Source of the DNA: CAJXNP01 sp050305935
GTDB lineage: Bacteria; Bacteroidota; Bacteroidia; Cytophagales; Cyclobacteriaceae
Reading direction: 5' to 3'
DNA length: 39,478 nucleotides
Assembly (NCBI GenBank): GCA_050305935.1
Contig: JBNLGG010000040.1
Span: 1-39,478, forward strand
Shown: piece after piece, positions 31,837-39,478 of the stretch
How the letters are laid out: each line of letters opens with the position of its first letter
Numbering within the stretch: the first letter of the stretch is position 1
Position numbers and translations under genes: made by a program
Notes under the pieces: generated by a model
The model's input: the letters and a program-made list of their open reading frames with translations, nothing else
Databases searched by the model: none
Told to the model about the DNA's origin: nothing

Positions 31837-31973
31837 CAATTGCCCGGCTCCTGCCGGGTAATCTATATTTTACAAGCTTCCAGCTAAAAACAGAAATGTG
31901 GAAATGATGATTTATTTTCCAGCCAGCCAAAGGCTTCAAACATATTTCTCACCCGGCAGGAGCCGGGCGATTG
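31837..31973. repeat. REPIN-like doublet, copy 2
   Basis: Ends 31837-31859 and 31951-31973 are inverted repeats of 23 bp with one mismatch; the inner 18 bp are perfect. Each end is a CCCGGC/GCCGGG hairpin. It is in the same orientation as copy 1, and the two differ mainly in the middle 30 bp. The pair frames the Imm70-like gene. Confidence 0.88.
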
Positions 31974-31980
31974 AATTGGT

Positions 31981-32013
31981 ATCTTTCCGAAAGTTCCAAA
32001 CTCTCGGAAAGAT
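31981..32013. repeat. 10-bp hairpin beside the REPIN-like element
   Basis: ATCTTTCCGA (31981-31990) pairs perfectly with TCGGAAAGAT (32004-32013), loop 13 bases. It lies 7 bp beyond the REPIN-like copy 2 and has no T-run, so it is not an evident terminator. Confidence 0.55.
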
Positions 32014-32323
32014 GCTAAGGAAGTTTTGATCGCTCCGTCACTTGAAAAGGTGTTTTGAAAATCCGGGGCGAAACAGTCTAAGCTTAAATGCGCCAGCCCT
32101 GGGTATTACAATTTAAGCAGTCAATTTATATTGACTATTCCCTTTTGTTCTACTTCTACTCACCCTAAGCAAATCCCAGGAATTTTTAGCACTAAAATAC
32201 CACTGATAATTCTTCTTCAAACGATTTTCAGTCAATCTTCGAGGTACCCCTGAACCCATTCCTCACATACACATGAAACTGACAATAATCTTTTATTTTA
32301 TCCGACCGCCGGTCAAAAGTTTA

Positions 32324-32354
32324 TTTTTTTCAGGATGATCATTGATTAATTTTG
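32324..32354 (+). promoter_or_regulatory. Bacteroidota-type promoter of the aldo/keto reductase operon
   Basis: TTTT (32324-32327), 19 bases, then TAATTTTG (32347-32354): a perfect -7 box and one mismatch in the -33 box. The predicted leader is about 25 bases to the ATG at 32386. Confidence 0.5.
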
Positions 32355-32385
32355 ATACATCAAAAACCTTAAACAATACCTCCAG

Positions 32386-33372
32386 ATGAATTACAGAACA
32401 CTCGGCAAAACTGGATTTAACATTTCAGAGATTTCACTTGGCACCTGGCAGATTGGTGGTGACTGGACGCACAAAATGACCGTGGAGGATGGCAAAAAAC
32501 TCGTCGAAGAGGCCATAGAAAATGGCATTAATTTCATCGATACAGCAGATGTATATGGCATGGGGCTGAGTGAAAAAGCGGTGGGTGAAGTCGTGAAGAG
32601 CCGGTCTGAAAGGGTCCACGTCGCTACAAAATGCGGAAGACAAATCAATCCCCATATCAGTGAAAACTATACTCCGGAAGTGTTAAGAAAATATGTTGAG
32701 GCGAGTTTGAAAAACATGGGAATGGAGTGCCTGGACCTCATCCAATTGCATTGTCCACCTACCGAGGTCTACTACCAGCCGGAAATCTTCGAATTGTTTG
32801 ATCGCCTGAAAGATGAAGGAAAGATATTGAACCTCGGCATAAGCGTGGAAAAGATCGAAGAAGCGATCAAGGGTATGGAGTTTGACAATGTGACCACTGT
32901 CCAGATCATTTTTAATATGTTCAGGCAGCGACCGTCGGAGTTATTCTTTGACCTGGCAAAAAAGAAAAATGTAGGTGTGATAGTGAGGGTACCCTTAGCG
33001 AGTGGATTATTGACTGGCAAATATTCGTCTTCCACCCAGTTTGACACAAACGATCACCGCAATTTTAACCGGAATGGAGAGCTGTTTGACAAAGGCGAAA
33101 CCTTTTCCGGTGTGGATTATGATACAGGGCTACAGGCAGTAGAAAAATTAAGAACATTGTTTCCAGACCAGGAAAACCTGGCGCCCATTGCGCTGAAATG
33201 GATCCTTCAATTTGATGCCGTGAGTTGCATTATTCCGGGAGCATCGTCTTCAAAACAACTGCAATCAAACCTTTCGGCTTCGCAGGTACCTGATTTCACA
33301 AAAGAGCAAATCAAGGGTATCCAGGAAATTTATAATGAAATGATCAAGTCTTTAGTCCATCAACTTTGGTAA
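32386..33372 (+). CDS. Aldo/keto reductase
   Basis: A 328-residue NADPH-dependent oxidoreductase of the aldo/keto reductase superfamily, cytosolic, TIM barrel. The catalytic tetrad is intact: Asp52 (FIDTADVYG), Tyr57, Lys82 (VATKCGR) and His122 (IQLHCPP). The cofactor end is seen in CIIPGASSSKQLQSNL. Length is normal and the physiological substrate unknown. It leads a three-gene unit: the DinB-like gene starts 7 bp after its stop, and the MetF-like gene follows. The TTGACA-free promoter at 32324-32354 fits the phylum. Confidence 0.92.
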   Translation: MNYRTLGKTGFNISEISLGTWQIGGDWTHKMTVEDGKKLVEEAIENGINFIDTADVYGMGLSEKAVGEVVKSRSERVHVATKCGRQINPHISENYTPEVLRKYVEASLKNMGMECLDLIQLHCPPTEVYYQPEIFELFDRLKDEGKILNLGISVEKIEEAIKGMEFDNVTTVQIIFNMFRQRPSELFFDLAKKKNVGVIVRVPLASGLLTGKYSSSTQFDTNDHRNFNRNGELFDKGETFSGVDYDTGLQAVEKLRTLFPDQENLAPIALKWILQFDAVSCIIPGASSSKQLQSNLSASQVPDFTKEQIKGIQEIYNEMIKSLVHQLW

Positions 33373-33379
33373 GAAACCT

Positions 33380-33952
33380 ATGAGCGACTACCTCGAAAGC
33401 GTTAACCGGCAATTTCGCTACTATAAAATGCTCGGCGACAAATCAATCTCCCAGGTGCCCGATGACATGCTTCACTGGTCGCCCGGAGAGACGAGCAACA
33501 GCATTGCGCAAATCGTAAAACATCTTCGCGGAAATATGCTTTCCCGATGGACTGATTTTCTGGACAGTGACGGCGAAAAACCCTGGCGCAACCGCGACGA
33601 CGAATTTGTGGATGATATACCGGACAAAGAACAAATGATAAAATACTGGCAGGAAGGCTGGAAATGCCTTTTTAACGCCCTCGACGAGCTGGAGGATTCT
33701 GACCTGGAGAGCATCGTTTACATCCGGAACCAGGGACATACTGTAGTCGAAGCAATCAACCGGCAATTGTCACATTATTCTTATCACATTGGGCAAATTG
33801 TATTCCTGTCAAAAATAATCACAGGAAACGACTGGCAATACCTTTCCATTCCCCCGGGCAAATCAAAAGAGTTTAATCAGGAAAAATTTTCAAAAGAGAA
33901 AAGTAAGAGGCATTTTACGGACGATTTTCGAAATCAGGAAACGACCGATTAA
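33380..33952 (+). CDS. DinB-like protein (DUF1572 type)
   Basis: A 190-residue four-helix protein of the DinB/YfiT superfamily, closest to DUF1572. The three metal-binding histidines typical of the fold are present: His48 (IVKHLRGN), His132 and His136 (SHYSYHIGQIV). Members are metal-dependent, often thiol- or stress-linked, though most have no known substrate. The gene lies 7 bp after the aldo/keto reductase and 18 bp before the MetF-like gene, so it is co-transcribed. The tail from about 160 is highly charged (KEFNQEKFSKEKSKRHF) and probably flexible. Confidence 0.82.
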   Translation: MSDYLESVNRQFRYYKMLGDKSISQVPDDMLHWSPGETSNSIAQIVKHLRGNMLSRWTDFLDSDGEKPWRNRDDEFVDDIPDKEQMIKYWQEGWKCLFNALDELEDSDLESIVYIRNQGHTVVEAINRQLSHYSYHIGQIVFLSKIITGNDWQYLSIPPGKSKEFNQEKFSKEKSKRHFTDDFRNQETTD

Positions 33953-33970
33953 GAATTATCCTACTACACA

Positions 33971-34876
33971 ATGACGATTAACCAGAAGAATAACCATTTT
34001 ATTTTTTACGGGATCACTCCACCCAAATTAAATACTGAAAAAGAAAAAATTACCGCCATTGCGCAACGGCAAATCGACAGGATAAAGGACCTCGACCTTG
34101 ATGGACTGATTTTGTACGACATTCAGGATGAATCATCCAGAACGGAGATACAGCGGCCCTTTCCCTTTATGGAGACCATTCCGCCGGAAGTTTATAGCAA
34201 GGACTATCTCGGCGAATTAAAAATCCCCAAGATCATCTATCAAAGTGTGGGGAAATACAACAAGGAGATGCTTTCGGGGTGGTTTCAGGAAAATTCAAAT
34301 GAACTTCCTTATGTGGTGCTTGTAGGATCTCCATCTAAAAACCAGCAACCTGCCATGAGCCTGCAAGAAGCTTATGAAATCAGAAGAAACTCCCATCCCA
34401 CTTCTTTTTTAGGTGGGGTAACGATCCCCGAACGACACTTTAAAAAGGAGGACGAACATCTCAGGCTGGTTCATAAAATGGAGAAAGGGTGTAGCTTCTT
34501 CATTTCACAATGCGTCTACAGTATCCACAATGTGAAAAACTTCCTTTCGGATTACTACTTTTACATGAAAGAAAAAAACCTGGAACCTGCCCCGATAATT
34601 TTCACGCTGACTCCATGCGGTTCAAAAAAGACCCTCAATTTTTTAGAATGGCTGGGCATCGATATTCCCAAATGGCTAAAGAATGACCTGTACCACTCTG
34701 AAGATATCCTTTCCAAATCTGTGGAAAGCTGTAAGCACATTTCCAGCGACCTCAAAGATTATTGTGACGAAAAAAAGATTCCCTATGGGTTTAACATTGA
34801 AAGTGTGGCTATTCGAAAGGAAGAAATAGAGGCTTCGATCGATCTTTTGAAATATGTCAAAACAATGATGAGCTAA
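33971..34876 (+). CDS. Methylenetetrahydrofolate reductase-like protein
   Basis: A 301-residue TIM-barrel protein of the MetF flavoprotein family, which reduces 5,10-methylene-THF to 5-methyl-THF. It starts with IFYGITPPKL (family pattern F-x-x-x-PP), then LDGLILYDIQDESSR, YVVLVGSPSKN, LGGVTIPERH and FFISQCVYSIHNVKNFL, all in the MetF order. The C-terminal part has PCGSKKTLNFLEWLGIDIP. Since the canonical opening and several flavin contacts differ, it may be a MetF-like oxidoreductase with another pterin or folate role and not the main MetF. Third gene of the AKR-DinB-MetF unit; 98 bp separate it from the DUF748 gene. Confidence 0.7.
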   Translation: MTINQKNNHFIFYGITPPKLNTEKEKITAIAQRQIDRIKDLDLDGLILYDIQDESSRTEIQRPFPFMETIPPEVYSKDYLGELKIPKIIYQSVGKYNKEMLSGWFQENSNELPYVVLVGSPSKNQQPAMSLQEAYEIRRNSHPTSFLGGVTIPERHFKKEDEHLRLVHKMEKGCSFFISQCVYSIHNVKNFLSDYYFYMKEKNLEPAPIIFTLTPCGSKKTLNFLEWLGIDIPKWLKNDLYHSEDILSKSVESCKHISSDLKDYCDEKKIPYGFNIESVAIRKEEIEASIDLLKYVKTMMS

Positions 34877-34974
34877 ACAATGGGAATTTTTAAAAAAATA
34901 ATGAGCTTCGTTTTTTGATTAGGTGGATGATTCCTTTATTTGAGGGCACAAAATGAATCGCCAAGCTAGCCTCG

Positions 34975-37149
34975 ATGAAAAAGATCTTTATATTCCTTTT
35001 AGTTCTTTTTATTCTCATTCTGGCCATTTCATTCACCTCCCCCTTTCTTATTAAAAATCAGTTTAACAAGAAATCAAGGGAATTGATTGGGAGGCAGGCC
35101 ACGCTTGAATCGTTTGCCTTTAATCCCTTCACCTGTGCGGTAACTGCTAAAAACCTTCAGGTGCTTGAGGAAGATGATTCCGCTCTTTTTGCCGGGTTTC
35201 GATCGTTCTACATTAACGTGAATTTTTCAAAACTCATCATTGGGAAGTTTCAAATAGAAGAAGTTACCCTGGACAGTCCTTATGTGAATGTGATCAACCA
35301 AGCCGGGATTTTTAACCTTAATGACCTCATACCTAAGAAAGATTCGACCCTTATCGAAGAGGCGTCTGAATCTAATGATTTTGAATTTGAAATACTTAAT
35401 CTTAGGATGTCAAAGGGAAAGGTGGTGTACTACGAAAAAGACATTGATCACACCATCATCATGGACGATCTTTCGTTCCGCCTGCCCAGGTTTGCCTACA
35501 ACAGCCGTTCGGCTAATATGGACATTCAGTTTATCATTGATGAATCGGGGGTATTAGCTATCAGCAACAGTTTTTTTCCTGATGAAAGCCGGTTTATCAG
35601 TCACATTAAATTATCTAACCTGAATATAAACCTGGCCGAACCTTATGCAAAAGATTATTTGGCGACCAATGACATCAATGGCAAGGCGAATTGTGACATA
35701 AACCTTATCGGTGAATTCAAGGAAAAAAGCCAATTGAAGATAAATGGGCTGGCCTGGCTAACCAACCTTGAAGTAAAAGATACTTCCAGCTTACCACTGT
35801 TCACCGCTGACTCAGTAGGCGTTAAAATGAAGAACATAGATCTTTTTGGAAATCGATACGCCATCAATAAAGTAATGGTGAGGAATTTTTTTCTTCGGTT
35901 TGATATGATGGACAGCACGAATAGCTTGTTGCAGGCGTTTGCCCCCGTCCTGATCACCGATACCGCGACGACTACCTTGCAGGATTCCCTCCAACCAGAA
36001 ACAGATTTGTATTATGGCATTGACTCATTTATTATCTCTGGAGGCTCCATTAAATACCGGGATTATTCGCTGGATAATTATTTTGAATACGATATCATCA
36101 ATATCTCTGCACTTGCAGACAACATCAGTAGTACATCCCGGGGGGCCAAATTGAGCAGCATCGGAGTACTAAACCAGCGGGGAAGATATGATGCCAACTT
36201 GATTTTCGAACCGAACGATCCACTCAATTTCGACCTGAATTTTGCCGTTAAAGGATTTCAAATGCAAGATCTGAGCCCTTTTTCGTTGACATATGCCGGG
36301 CATCCCATCTTTAAAGGCGAATTGATTTATTCGGGTAAAACCACAGTAAAACAAGGGATAGTGGACAGCCAAAACAAGATGACCATTTATAACCTACAGG
36401 TGGGTGATAAAGCATCCAAAAAGGTATTGTACGAAATGCCTCTGAAGTTTGCTGTATTTCTGCTAAAAGACAAGGATGGCGTCGTCAACCTTGACCTGGC
36501 CATGGATGGGAATATGAATGACCCCAATTTCAAATTTAGCCCGTTGATCTGGCAAATGATCCGTCAAAACCTGCTGAAAATCGTAGCCGCCCCTGGCAAG
36601 CTCCTGGCCTCACAATTTGGCATGAACGAAGAAGATATCCGTTACCTGTCATTTGAACAACTTGACACAACACTCACCGAAGAATCGGCCAATACACTGA
36701 TCAAACTCCAGGAAATATTAGACAACAAGCCGGGACTTATCATTGATCTGGATTATTATTCGCCAGATGATATGGACATCAGAAATATCGCTTTGATAAA
36801 AGCCAAGACCTTTTATATCAAGGAAAAATTTAAACCCAAATCCCAGGAACAGCTTGTTAAAAAGGTGGAAACTACGTCTGACAACGATATTCACTTTCTC
36901 ACATTCATGAGAAAAGAACTGGAAATCTCCACCGCCCCTGACGACAGCCTTGCGATCGAATGGGTGGGAGCGGAAAACCTGCTGGCTGAATACACGGCCC
37001 TTCAGGTCAAACGAAAGGAAGCCATCCAGCAGCATCTAAGCCTGACAGACCCTCTATACTTGCAACATTTCCGTTTTTCAGAGCAAATGGAACCTCCTAA
37101 GTTTGAAACAGACAAGAGCGGTTTCATTGTGAATTTTGAAATGGAATAA
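34975..37149 (+). CDS. DUF748 / AsmA-like envelope protein
   Basis: A 724-residue protein with an N-terminal membrane helix (about 5-24) and a long periplasmic part of repeated beta strands, as in DUF748 and AsmA-type proteins (FAFNPFTCAVTAKNLQVLE, IIGKFQIEEVTLDSPYVNV, GIFNLNDLIP). A second unit from about 225 (GKANCDINLIGEF) and a third from 340 (YGIDSFIISGGSIKYRDYS) repeat the pattern. The final region (about 555-650) with LQEILDNKPGLIIDLDYYSP, MDIRNIALIKAKTFYI matches the C-terminal block of DUF748. Such proteins are linked to lipid or outer-membrane homeostasis, although for this family it is inferred from resemblance. It is probably its own transcription unit. Confidence 0.85.
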   Translation: MKKIFIFLLVLFILILAISFTSPFLIKNQFNKKSRELIGRQATLESFAFNPFTCAVTAKNLQVLEEDDSALFAGFRSFYINVNFSKLIIGKFQIEEVTLDSPYVNVINQAGIFNLNDLIPKKDSTLIEEASESNDFEFEILNLRMSKGKVVYYEKDIDHTIIMDDLSFRLPRFAYNSRSANMDIQFIIDESGVLAISNSFFPDESRFISHIKLSNLNINLAEPYAKDYLATNDINGKANCDINLIGEFKEKSQLKINGLAWLTNLEVKDTSSLPLFTADSVGVKMKNIDLFGNRYAINKVMVRNFFLRFDMMDSTNSLLQAFAPVLITDTATTTLQDSLQPETDLYYGIDSFIISGGSIKYRDYSLDNYFEYDIINISALADNISSTSRGAKLSSIGVLNQRGRYDANLIFEPNDPLNFDLNFAVKGFQMQDLSPFSLTYAGHPIFKGELIYSGKTTVKQGIVDSQNKMTIYNLQVGDKASKKVLYEMPLKFAVFLLKDKDGVVNLDLAMDGNMNDPNFKFSPLIWQMIRQNLLKIVAAPGKLLASQFGMNEEDIRYLSFEQLDTTLTEESANTLIKLQEILDNKPGLIIDLDYYSPDDMDIRNIALIKAKTFYIKEKFKPKSQEQLVKKVETTSDNDIHFLTFMRKELEISTAPDDSLAIEWVGAENLLAEYTALQVKRKEAIQQHLSLTDPLYLQHFRFSEQMEPPKFETDKSGFIVNFEME

Positions 37150-37236
37150 AAACATCAATGAATTAAGGGAATTCACCCAGAGGCATGAAAGTCGTCTAAC
37201 TATTCCAAGTGGTCGGAAGACCGGATTTTCAAAAAA

Positions 37237-37258
37237 AAGGCAGCCCTCTGGCTGCCTT
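37237..37258 (-). terminator. Intrinsic terminator of the flotillin unit
   Basis: A 9-bp stem (37237-37245 with 37250-37258) with a four-base loop is followed on the minus strand by a run of T (complement of 37231-37238). It lies 6 bp beyond the flotillin stop. It also blocks transcription from the DUF748 gene. Confidence 0.85.
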
Positions 37259-37264
37259 GATTTA

Positions 37265-38905
37265 CTAGGATTTAGAGCTATCACCTTTCGGTGGTTGATT
37301 AGGTTTCTTTTTTGGTGCCTCTTCAATCTCTCTTTTTACAGGAACCTTCCTATCTGCGACAACCTTTTCCTTCACTTCCTCAACCTTTGCATCCTCTGTT
37401 TTCCCTTGAAGAAATCCGGGAAGATCCATTCCAGCCATTTTGAATAAATCCTGCATTGGGGGCAAAGATTTAGCCAATCCTGATAAAAACCCGGAAGTGG
37501 CACTGCCATCTTTGCTATTGCCATCCCAAACGGTGACTTTATCGATCTTGATGTTTTTGATCGCATCCACCTGCGTTCTCACTAATTCAGGTAGCTTATC
37601 CGCAATCATCAGCAGCACAGCATCCCTGGAGTTATCACCAGCGGCGCTGACGATCTTGTCAAACCCTTCTGCTTGTTTGCTCAGGATTTCCAGCATACCT
37701 TTTGCCTCCGCCTGCATTTTAAAGTAGATGGCGTCTGCATCTCCTTTTGCCCTTCTTCGGGTAGCTTCCGCTTCAGCTTCGGCATCGATTTCCATTTTTT
37801 CTTTGGCAATCTGAGATGGCACAATGATGTCAGCCGTTTGAGATGCTTTATCCCTTTCAGCCCTGGCTGTTTCAGCTTTTTGCTCCTGAACATAGGCTTC
37901 TTCCAAAGCTTTCGCTGTACTTACTTTTTCAGCAGCTATAGCTTTTCTTTGGGCCTCGGCCTCTTTTTCCCTTCTTTCGGCTTCTGAATTGGCAATATCA
38001 ATTTTCGCTTTGTTTTCACCTTCTACCGCCCGGGCATTGGCATCAGATACGGATATCCTTTCCAGTTTATGAGCTTCGGCAGCTCCTACCCTCGCCTGAG
38101 CTTCAGATTCAGCCTCCCCGATTTTTGCTTTTGAATCAGCGGCGGCCATTTCAATTCTTTCCCTTTTTTGGGCTTCGGCTTCCCCGATTTTAGCTTCAGC
38201 ATTTAAAGCAGAAACCTTGATTCGCTGTTCCTGTACCGCGGCAGCTTCACCAATGGAACCATCCCTGGTTTTCTCAGCTACACTTTGTCGGGCATCATTA
38301 ATGGCTTTCGCGGCTGCTTCCTTACCTAAAGCTTCGATATACCCGGACTCATCTTTAATGTCCGTAACGTTTACGTTGATAAGCTTCAATCCAATTTTCT
38401 TCAATTCCGCCTCCACGTTGGACGCAACGTTGGCCAAAAACTTATCACGGTTACTGTTGATTTCCTCAATATCCATGGTAGCAACTACCAAACGCAATTG
38501 ACCGAATATGATATCTTTAGCCAAATCATGGATTTGCTCTCGTGACAGTCCCAATAGCCTTTCAGCGGCGTTGTTCATTACTCCGGGTTCTGTAGAAATA
38601 CCTACCGTAAACCTGGAGGGCACATCCACCCTGATATTTTGCCTGGAAAGGGCGTTGGTCAGATTAACTTCAATGGAGATAGGAATCAATTCCAAAAACT
38701 CATAATCCTGAATAACAGGCCAAACAAAAGCTGCACCTCCGTGAATACACTTGGCAGTTCTTGTACCATCGGGACTGGATCCTACCTTCCCGTACACGAC
38801 TAAAATCCGATCTGAAGGGCAACGCTTGTACCTGCTGACCCACCATGAAACAATGACTATAAAAAATATTATAGCAACTACGATTAAAATTACTAGTTGA
38901 GGCAT
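37265..38905 (-). CDS. Flotillin-family SPFH protein
   Basis: A 546-residue flotillin (YuaG/FloT-like), a membrane scaffold of lipid microdomains. Residues 4-23 form a membrane helix. The SPFH/band-7 domain (about 26-190) has ILVVYGKVG, GAAFVWPVIQDYEFLELIPI and IRVDVPSRFTVGIS. The long Ala/Glu/Lys-rich coiled coil (about 205-400) carries repeated EA-rich units such as EAKIGEAEAQKRERIEMAA. The C-terminal part (PELVRTQVDAIKNIKIDKVTVWDG, SGFLSGLAKSLPPMQDLF) is typical of bacterial flotillins. A Lys/Pro-rich tail follows. The NfeD-like gene ends 4 bp upstream of its start, an arrangement conserved across bacteria. Confidence 0.93.
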   Translation of the reverse strand: MPQLVILIVVAIIFFIVIVSWWVSRYKRCPSDRILVVYGKVGSSPDGTRTAKCIHGGAAFVWPVIQDYEFLELIPISIEVNLTNALSRQNIRVDVPSRFTVGISTEPGVMNNAAERLLGLSREQIHDLAKDIIFGQLRLVVATMDIEEINSNRDKFLANVASNVEAELKKIGLKLINVNVTDIKDESGYIEALGKEAAAKAINDARQSVAEKTRDGSIGEAAAVQEQRIKVSALNAEAKIGEAEAQKRERIEMAAADSKAKIGEAESEAQARVGAAEAHKLERISVSDANARAVEGENKAKIDIANSEAERREKEAEAQRKAIAAEKVSTAKALEEAYVQEQKAETARAERDKASQTADIIVPSQIAKEKMEIDAEAEAEATRRRAKGDADAIYFKMQAEAKGMLEILSKQAEGFDKIVSAAGDNSRDAVLLMIADKLPELVRTQVDAIKNIKIDKVTVWDGNSKDGSATSGFLSGLAKSLPPMQDLFKMAGMDLPGFLQGKTEDAKVEEVKEKVVADRKVPVKREIEEAPKKKPNQPPKGDSSKS

Positions 38906-38909
38906 CTGG

Positions 38910-39473
38910 TTAATAGTTTACTTTAGTGACTAATAAATATTGATTGTTAATAATTTCTAAAACTTGGATCAATGACCCTGTAGGGATTTCACTTTCATCA
39001 TCTGTAAGCGCATCAAGTTCACGCAGGTTTCCCTGGATGTTCACCTGTACCTTACCCACACCCTGTCTCTCTGCTGGAATCCTAAGGTACACCTCTCCGG
39101 TTTTGTCGATCGCATTGTCCATGATCATGGTGCCACTTTCGTGCATCCTTGTGAGATAATACATCAGATAGGAAACGATAAACATCATGGCCGTACCGGC
39201 AACTCCGCTTATGATCAGAGTGAGAAACATACCCAATCCGGAATCGACACATGCCAATCCGGCCCAGGCAAAAATGGTTAAAAACCCCAAAATGGATTTA
39301 AATGAAAATACCGTAAAACCAGTATCTCCATCAAGATCTGCATCAATATCGGGCTCAGCGTCAATATCTGCATCGACGTCTGCCCCAACGATGGTGAGAA
39401 CAAGCTGAACAATGAGCAAGGCTGTAGATGGGATAGCGATTACCCAATACACTTTTTCCAGAGCGGTAAGCAC
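38910..39473 (-). CDS. NfeD-like membrane protein (partner of flotillin), 5' end uncertain
   Basis: A 187-residue or longer protein with two or three N-terminal membrane helices (about 7-29, 56-76 and 80-107) and a C-terminal OB-fold-like domain (GEVYLRIPAERQGVGKVQVNIQ, PTGSLIQVLEI) as in YuaF/NfeD proteins that pair with flotillins. Between helices 1 and 2 is an Asp-rich stretch (DVDADIDAEPDIDADLDGD), probably a periplasmic or cytosolic loop. The visible start is GTG at 39473, only five bases from the window edge, so the true start may lie outside. It is the first gene of the pair; a regulator upstream cannot be seen. Confidence 0.8.
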   Translation of the reverse strand: MLTALEKVYWVIAIPSTALLIVQLVLTIVGADVDADIDAEPDIDADLDGDTGFTVFSFKSILGFLTIFAWAGLACVDSGLGMFLTLIISGVAGTAMMFIVSYLMYYLTRMHESGTMIMDNAIDKTGEVYLRIPAERQGVGKVQVNIQGNLRELDALTDDESEIPTGSLIQVLEIINNQYLLVTKVNY

Positions 39474-39478
39474 AGCCC

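Larger units (their letters stand above)
31689..32385. other. 697-bp gap: repeat, hairpin and promoter, no gene
   Basis: The gap holds the REPIN-like copy 2 (31837-31973), a 10-bp hairpin just after it (31981-31990 with 32004-32013) and the promoter of the aldo/keto reductase (32324-32354). The remaining 32014-32323 shows no gene, RNA or repeat that I can support. Confidence 0.6.

Noticed and set aside
37673..37987. Plus-strand frames of 95-104 residues over the flotillin coil
   Set aside because: Shadow of the Ala/Glu-rich coiled-coil codons; Phe/Ser-rich on the opposite strand, as expected.
1..39478. CRISPR array, tRNA or rRNA genes, insertion sequence or prophage
   Set aside because: No spaced short direct repeats, no cloverleaf or rRNA-like tracts, and no transposase, integrase or phage structural motifs were seen on either strand.

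Overview
The window looks like chromosomal DNA of a Gram-negative Bacteroidota, probably in or near the Cytophagales (inference, no marker gene was searched). Signs are: lipid A synthesis (LpxK) coupled to a Porin_10-type outer-membrane protein; Mpl; many lipoproteins and signal peptides ending in AQ; a DUF748 envelope protein; and promoters matching the phylum's TTTG-N19-TAnnTTTG form in front of dnaB, mpl and an aldo/keto reductase gene. No rRNA, tRNA, CRISPR array, transposase or phage gene was seen.

Layout. 1-9.8 kb: alkaline phosphatase and MenC on the minus strand, a three-repeat lipocalin-like lipoprotein, a 46-residue membrane protein, a pair of diverged secreted paralogs with a stray miaE tail between them, miaE, and a porin-lpxK operon. 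9.8-22 kb, mostly housekeeping: Nif3-like protein, zinc-ribbon coiled-coil protein, TPR protein, DnaB (minus), Mpl, a DEDDh exonuclease, a fused trehalose-phosphate synthase/phosphatase and a GH3 beta-glucosidase. 22-26.6 kb is a patchwork accessory zone: an AT-rich ORF of unknown function, a 5'-truncated metallo-hydrolase, a methyltransferase, a GT9 and a GT11-like glycosyltransferase, with several families of palindromic or direct repeats. 26.9-31 kb: a Dabb protein, then an apparent sugar-acid module of a Tat-exported enolase-superfamily dehydratase, a BASS-family transporter and a signal-peptide-bearing RraA-like aldolase. 31.1-32 kb: a lone Imm70-like immunity gene between two REPIN-like repeats. 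32.4-39.5 kb: an aldo/keto reductase-DinB-MetF-like operon, a DUF748 protein, and a flotillin-NfeD pair that runs to the window edge.

How genes work together. The best-supported units are lpxK-porin (4-bp overlap), nif3-zinc ribbon (3-bp gap), AKR-DinB-MetF, and flotillin-NfeD (4-bp gap). The sugar-acid module is the most interesting metabolic hypothesis: both enzymes carry export signals, so dehydration and aldol cleavage may happen in the periplasm, with the BASS carrier importing a keto acid. The other strong signals are non-coding: a hairpin family with compensatory stem changes (22.0-24.1 kb), REPIN-like doublets at 25.3, 31.2 and 31.9 kb, an A-B/B'-A' repeat scar in front of the GT11 gene, and a 62-bp miaE tail whose differences from the intact gene are almost all synonymous.
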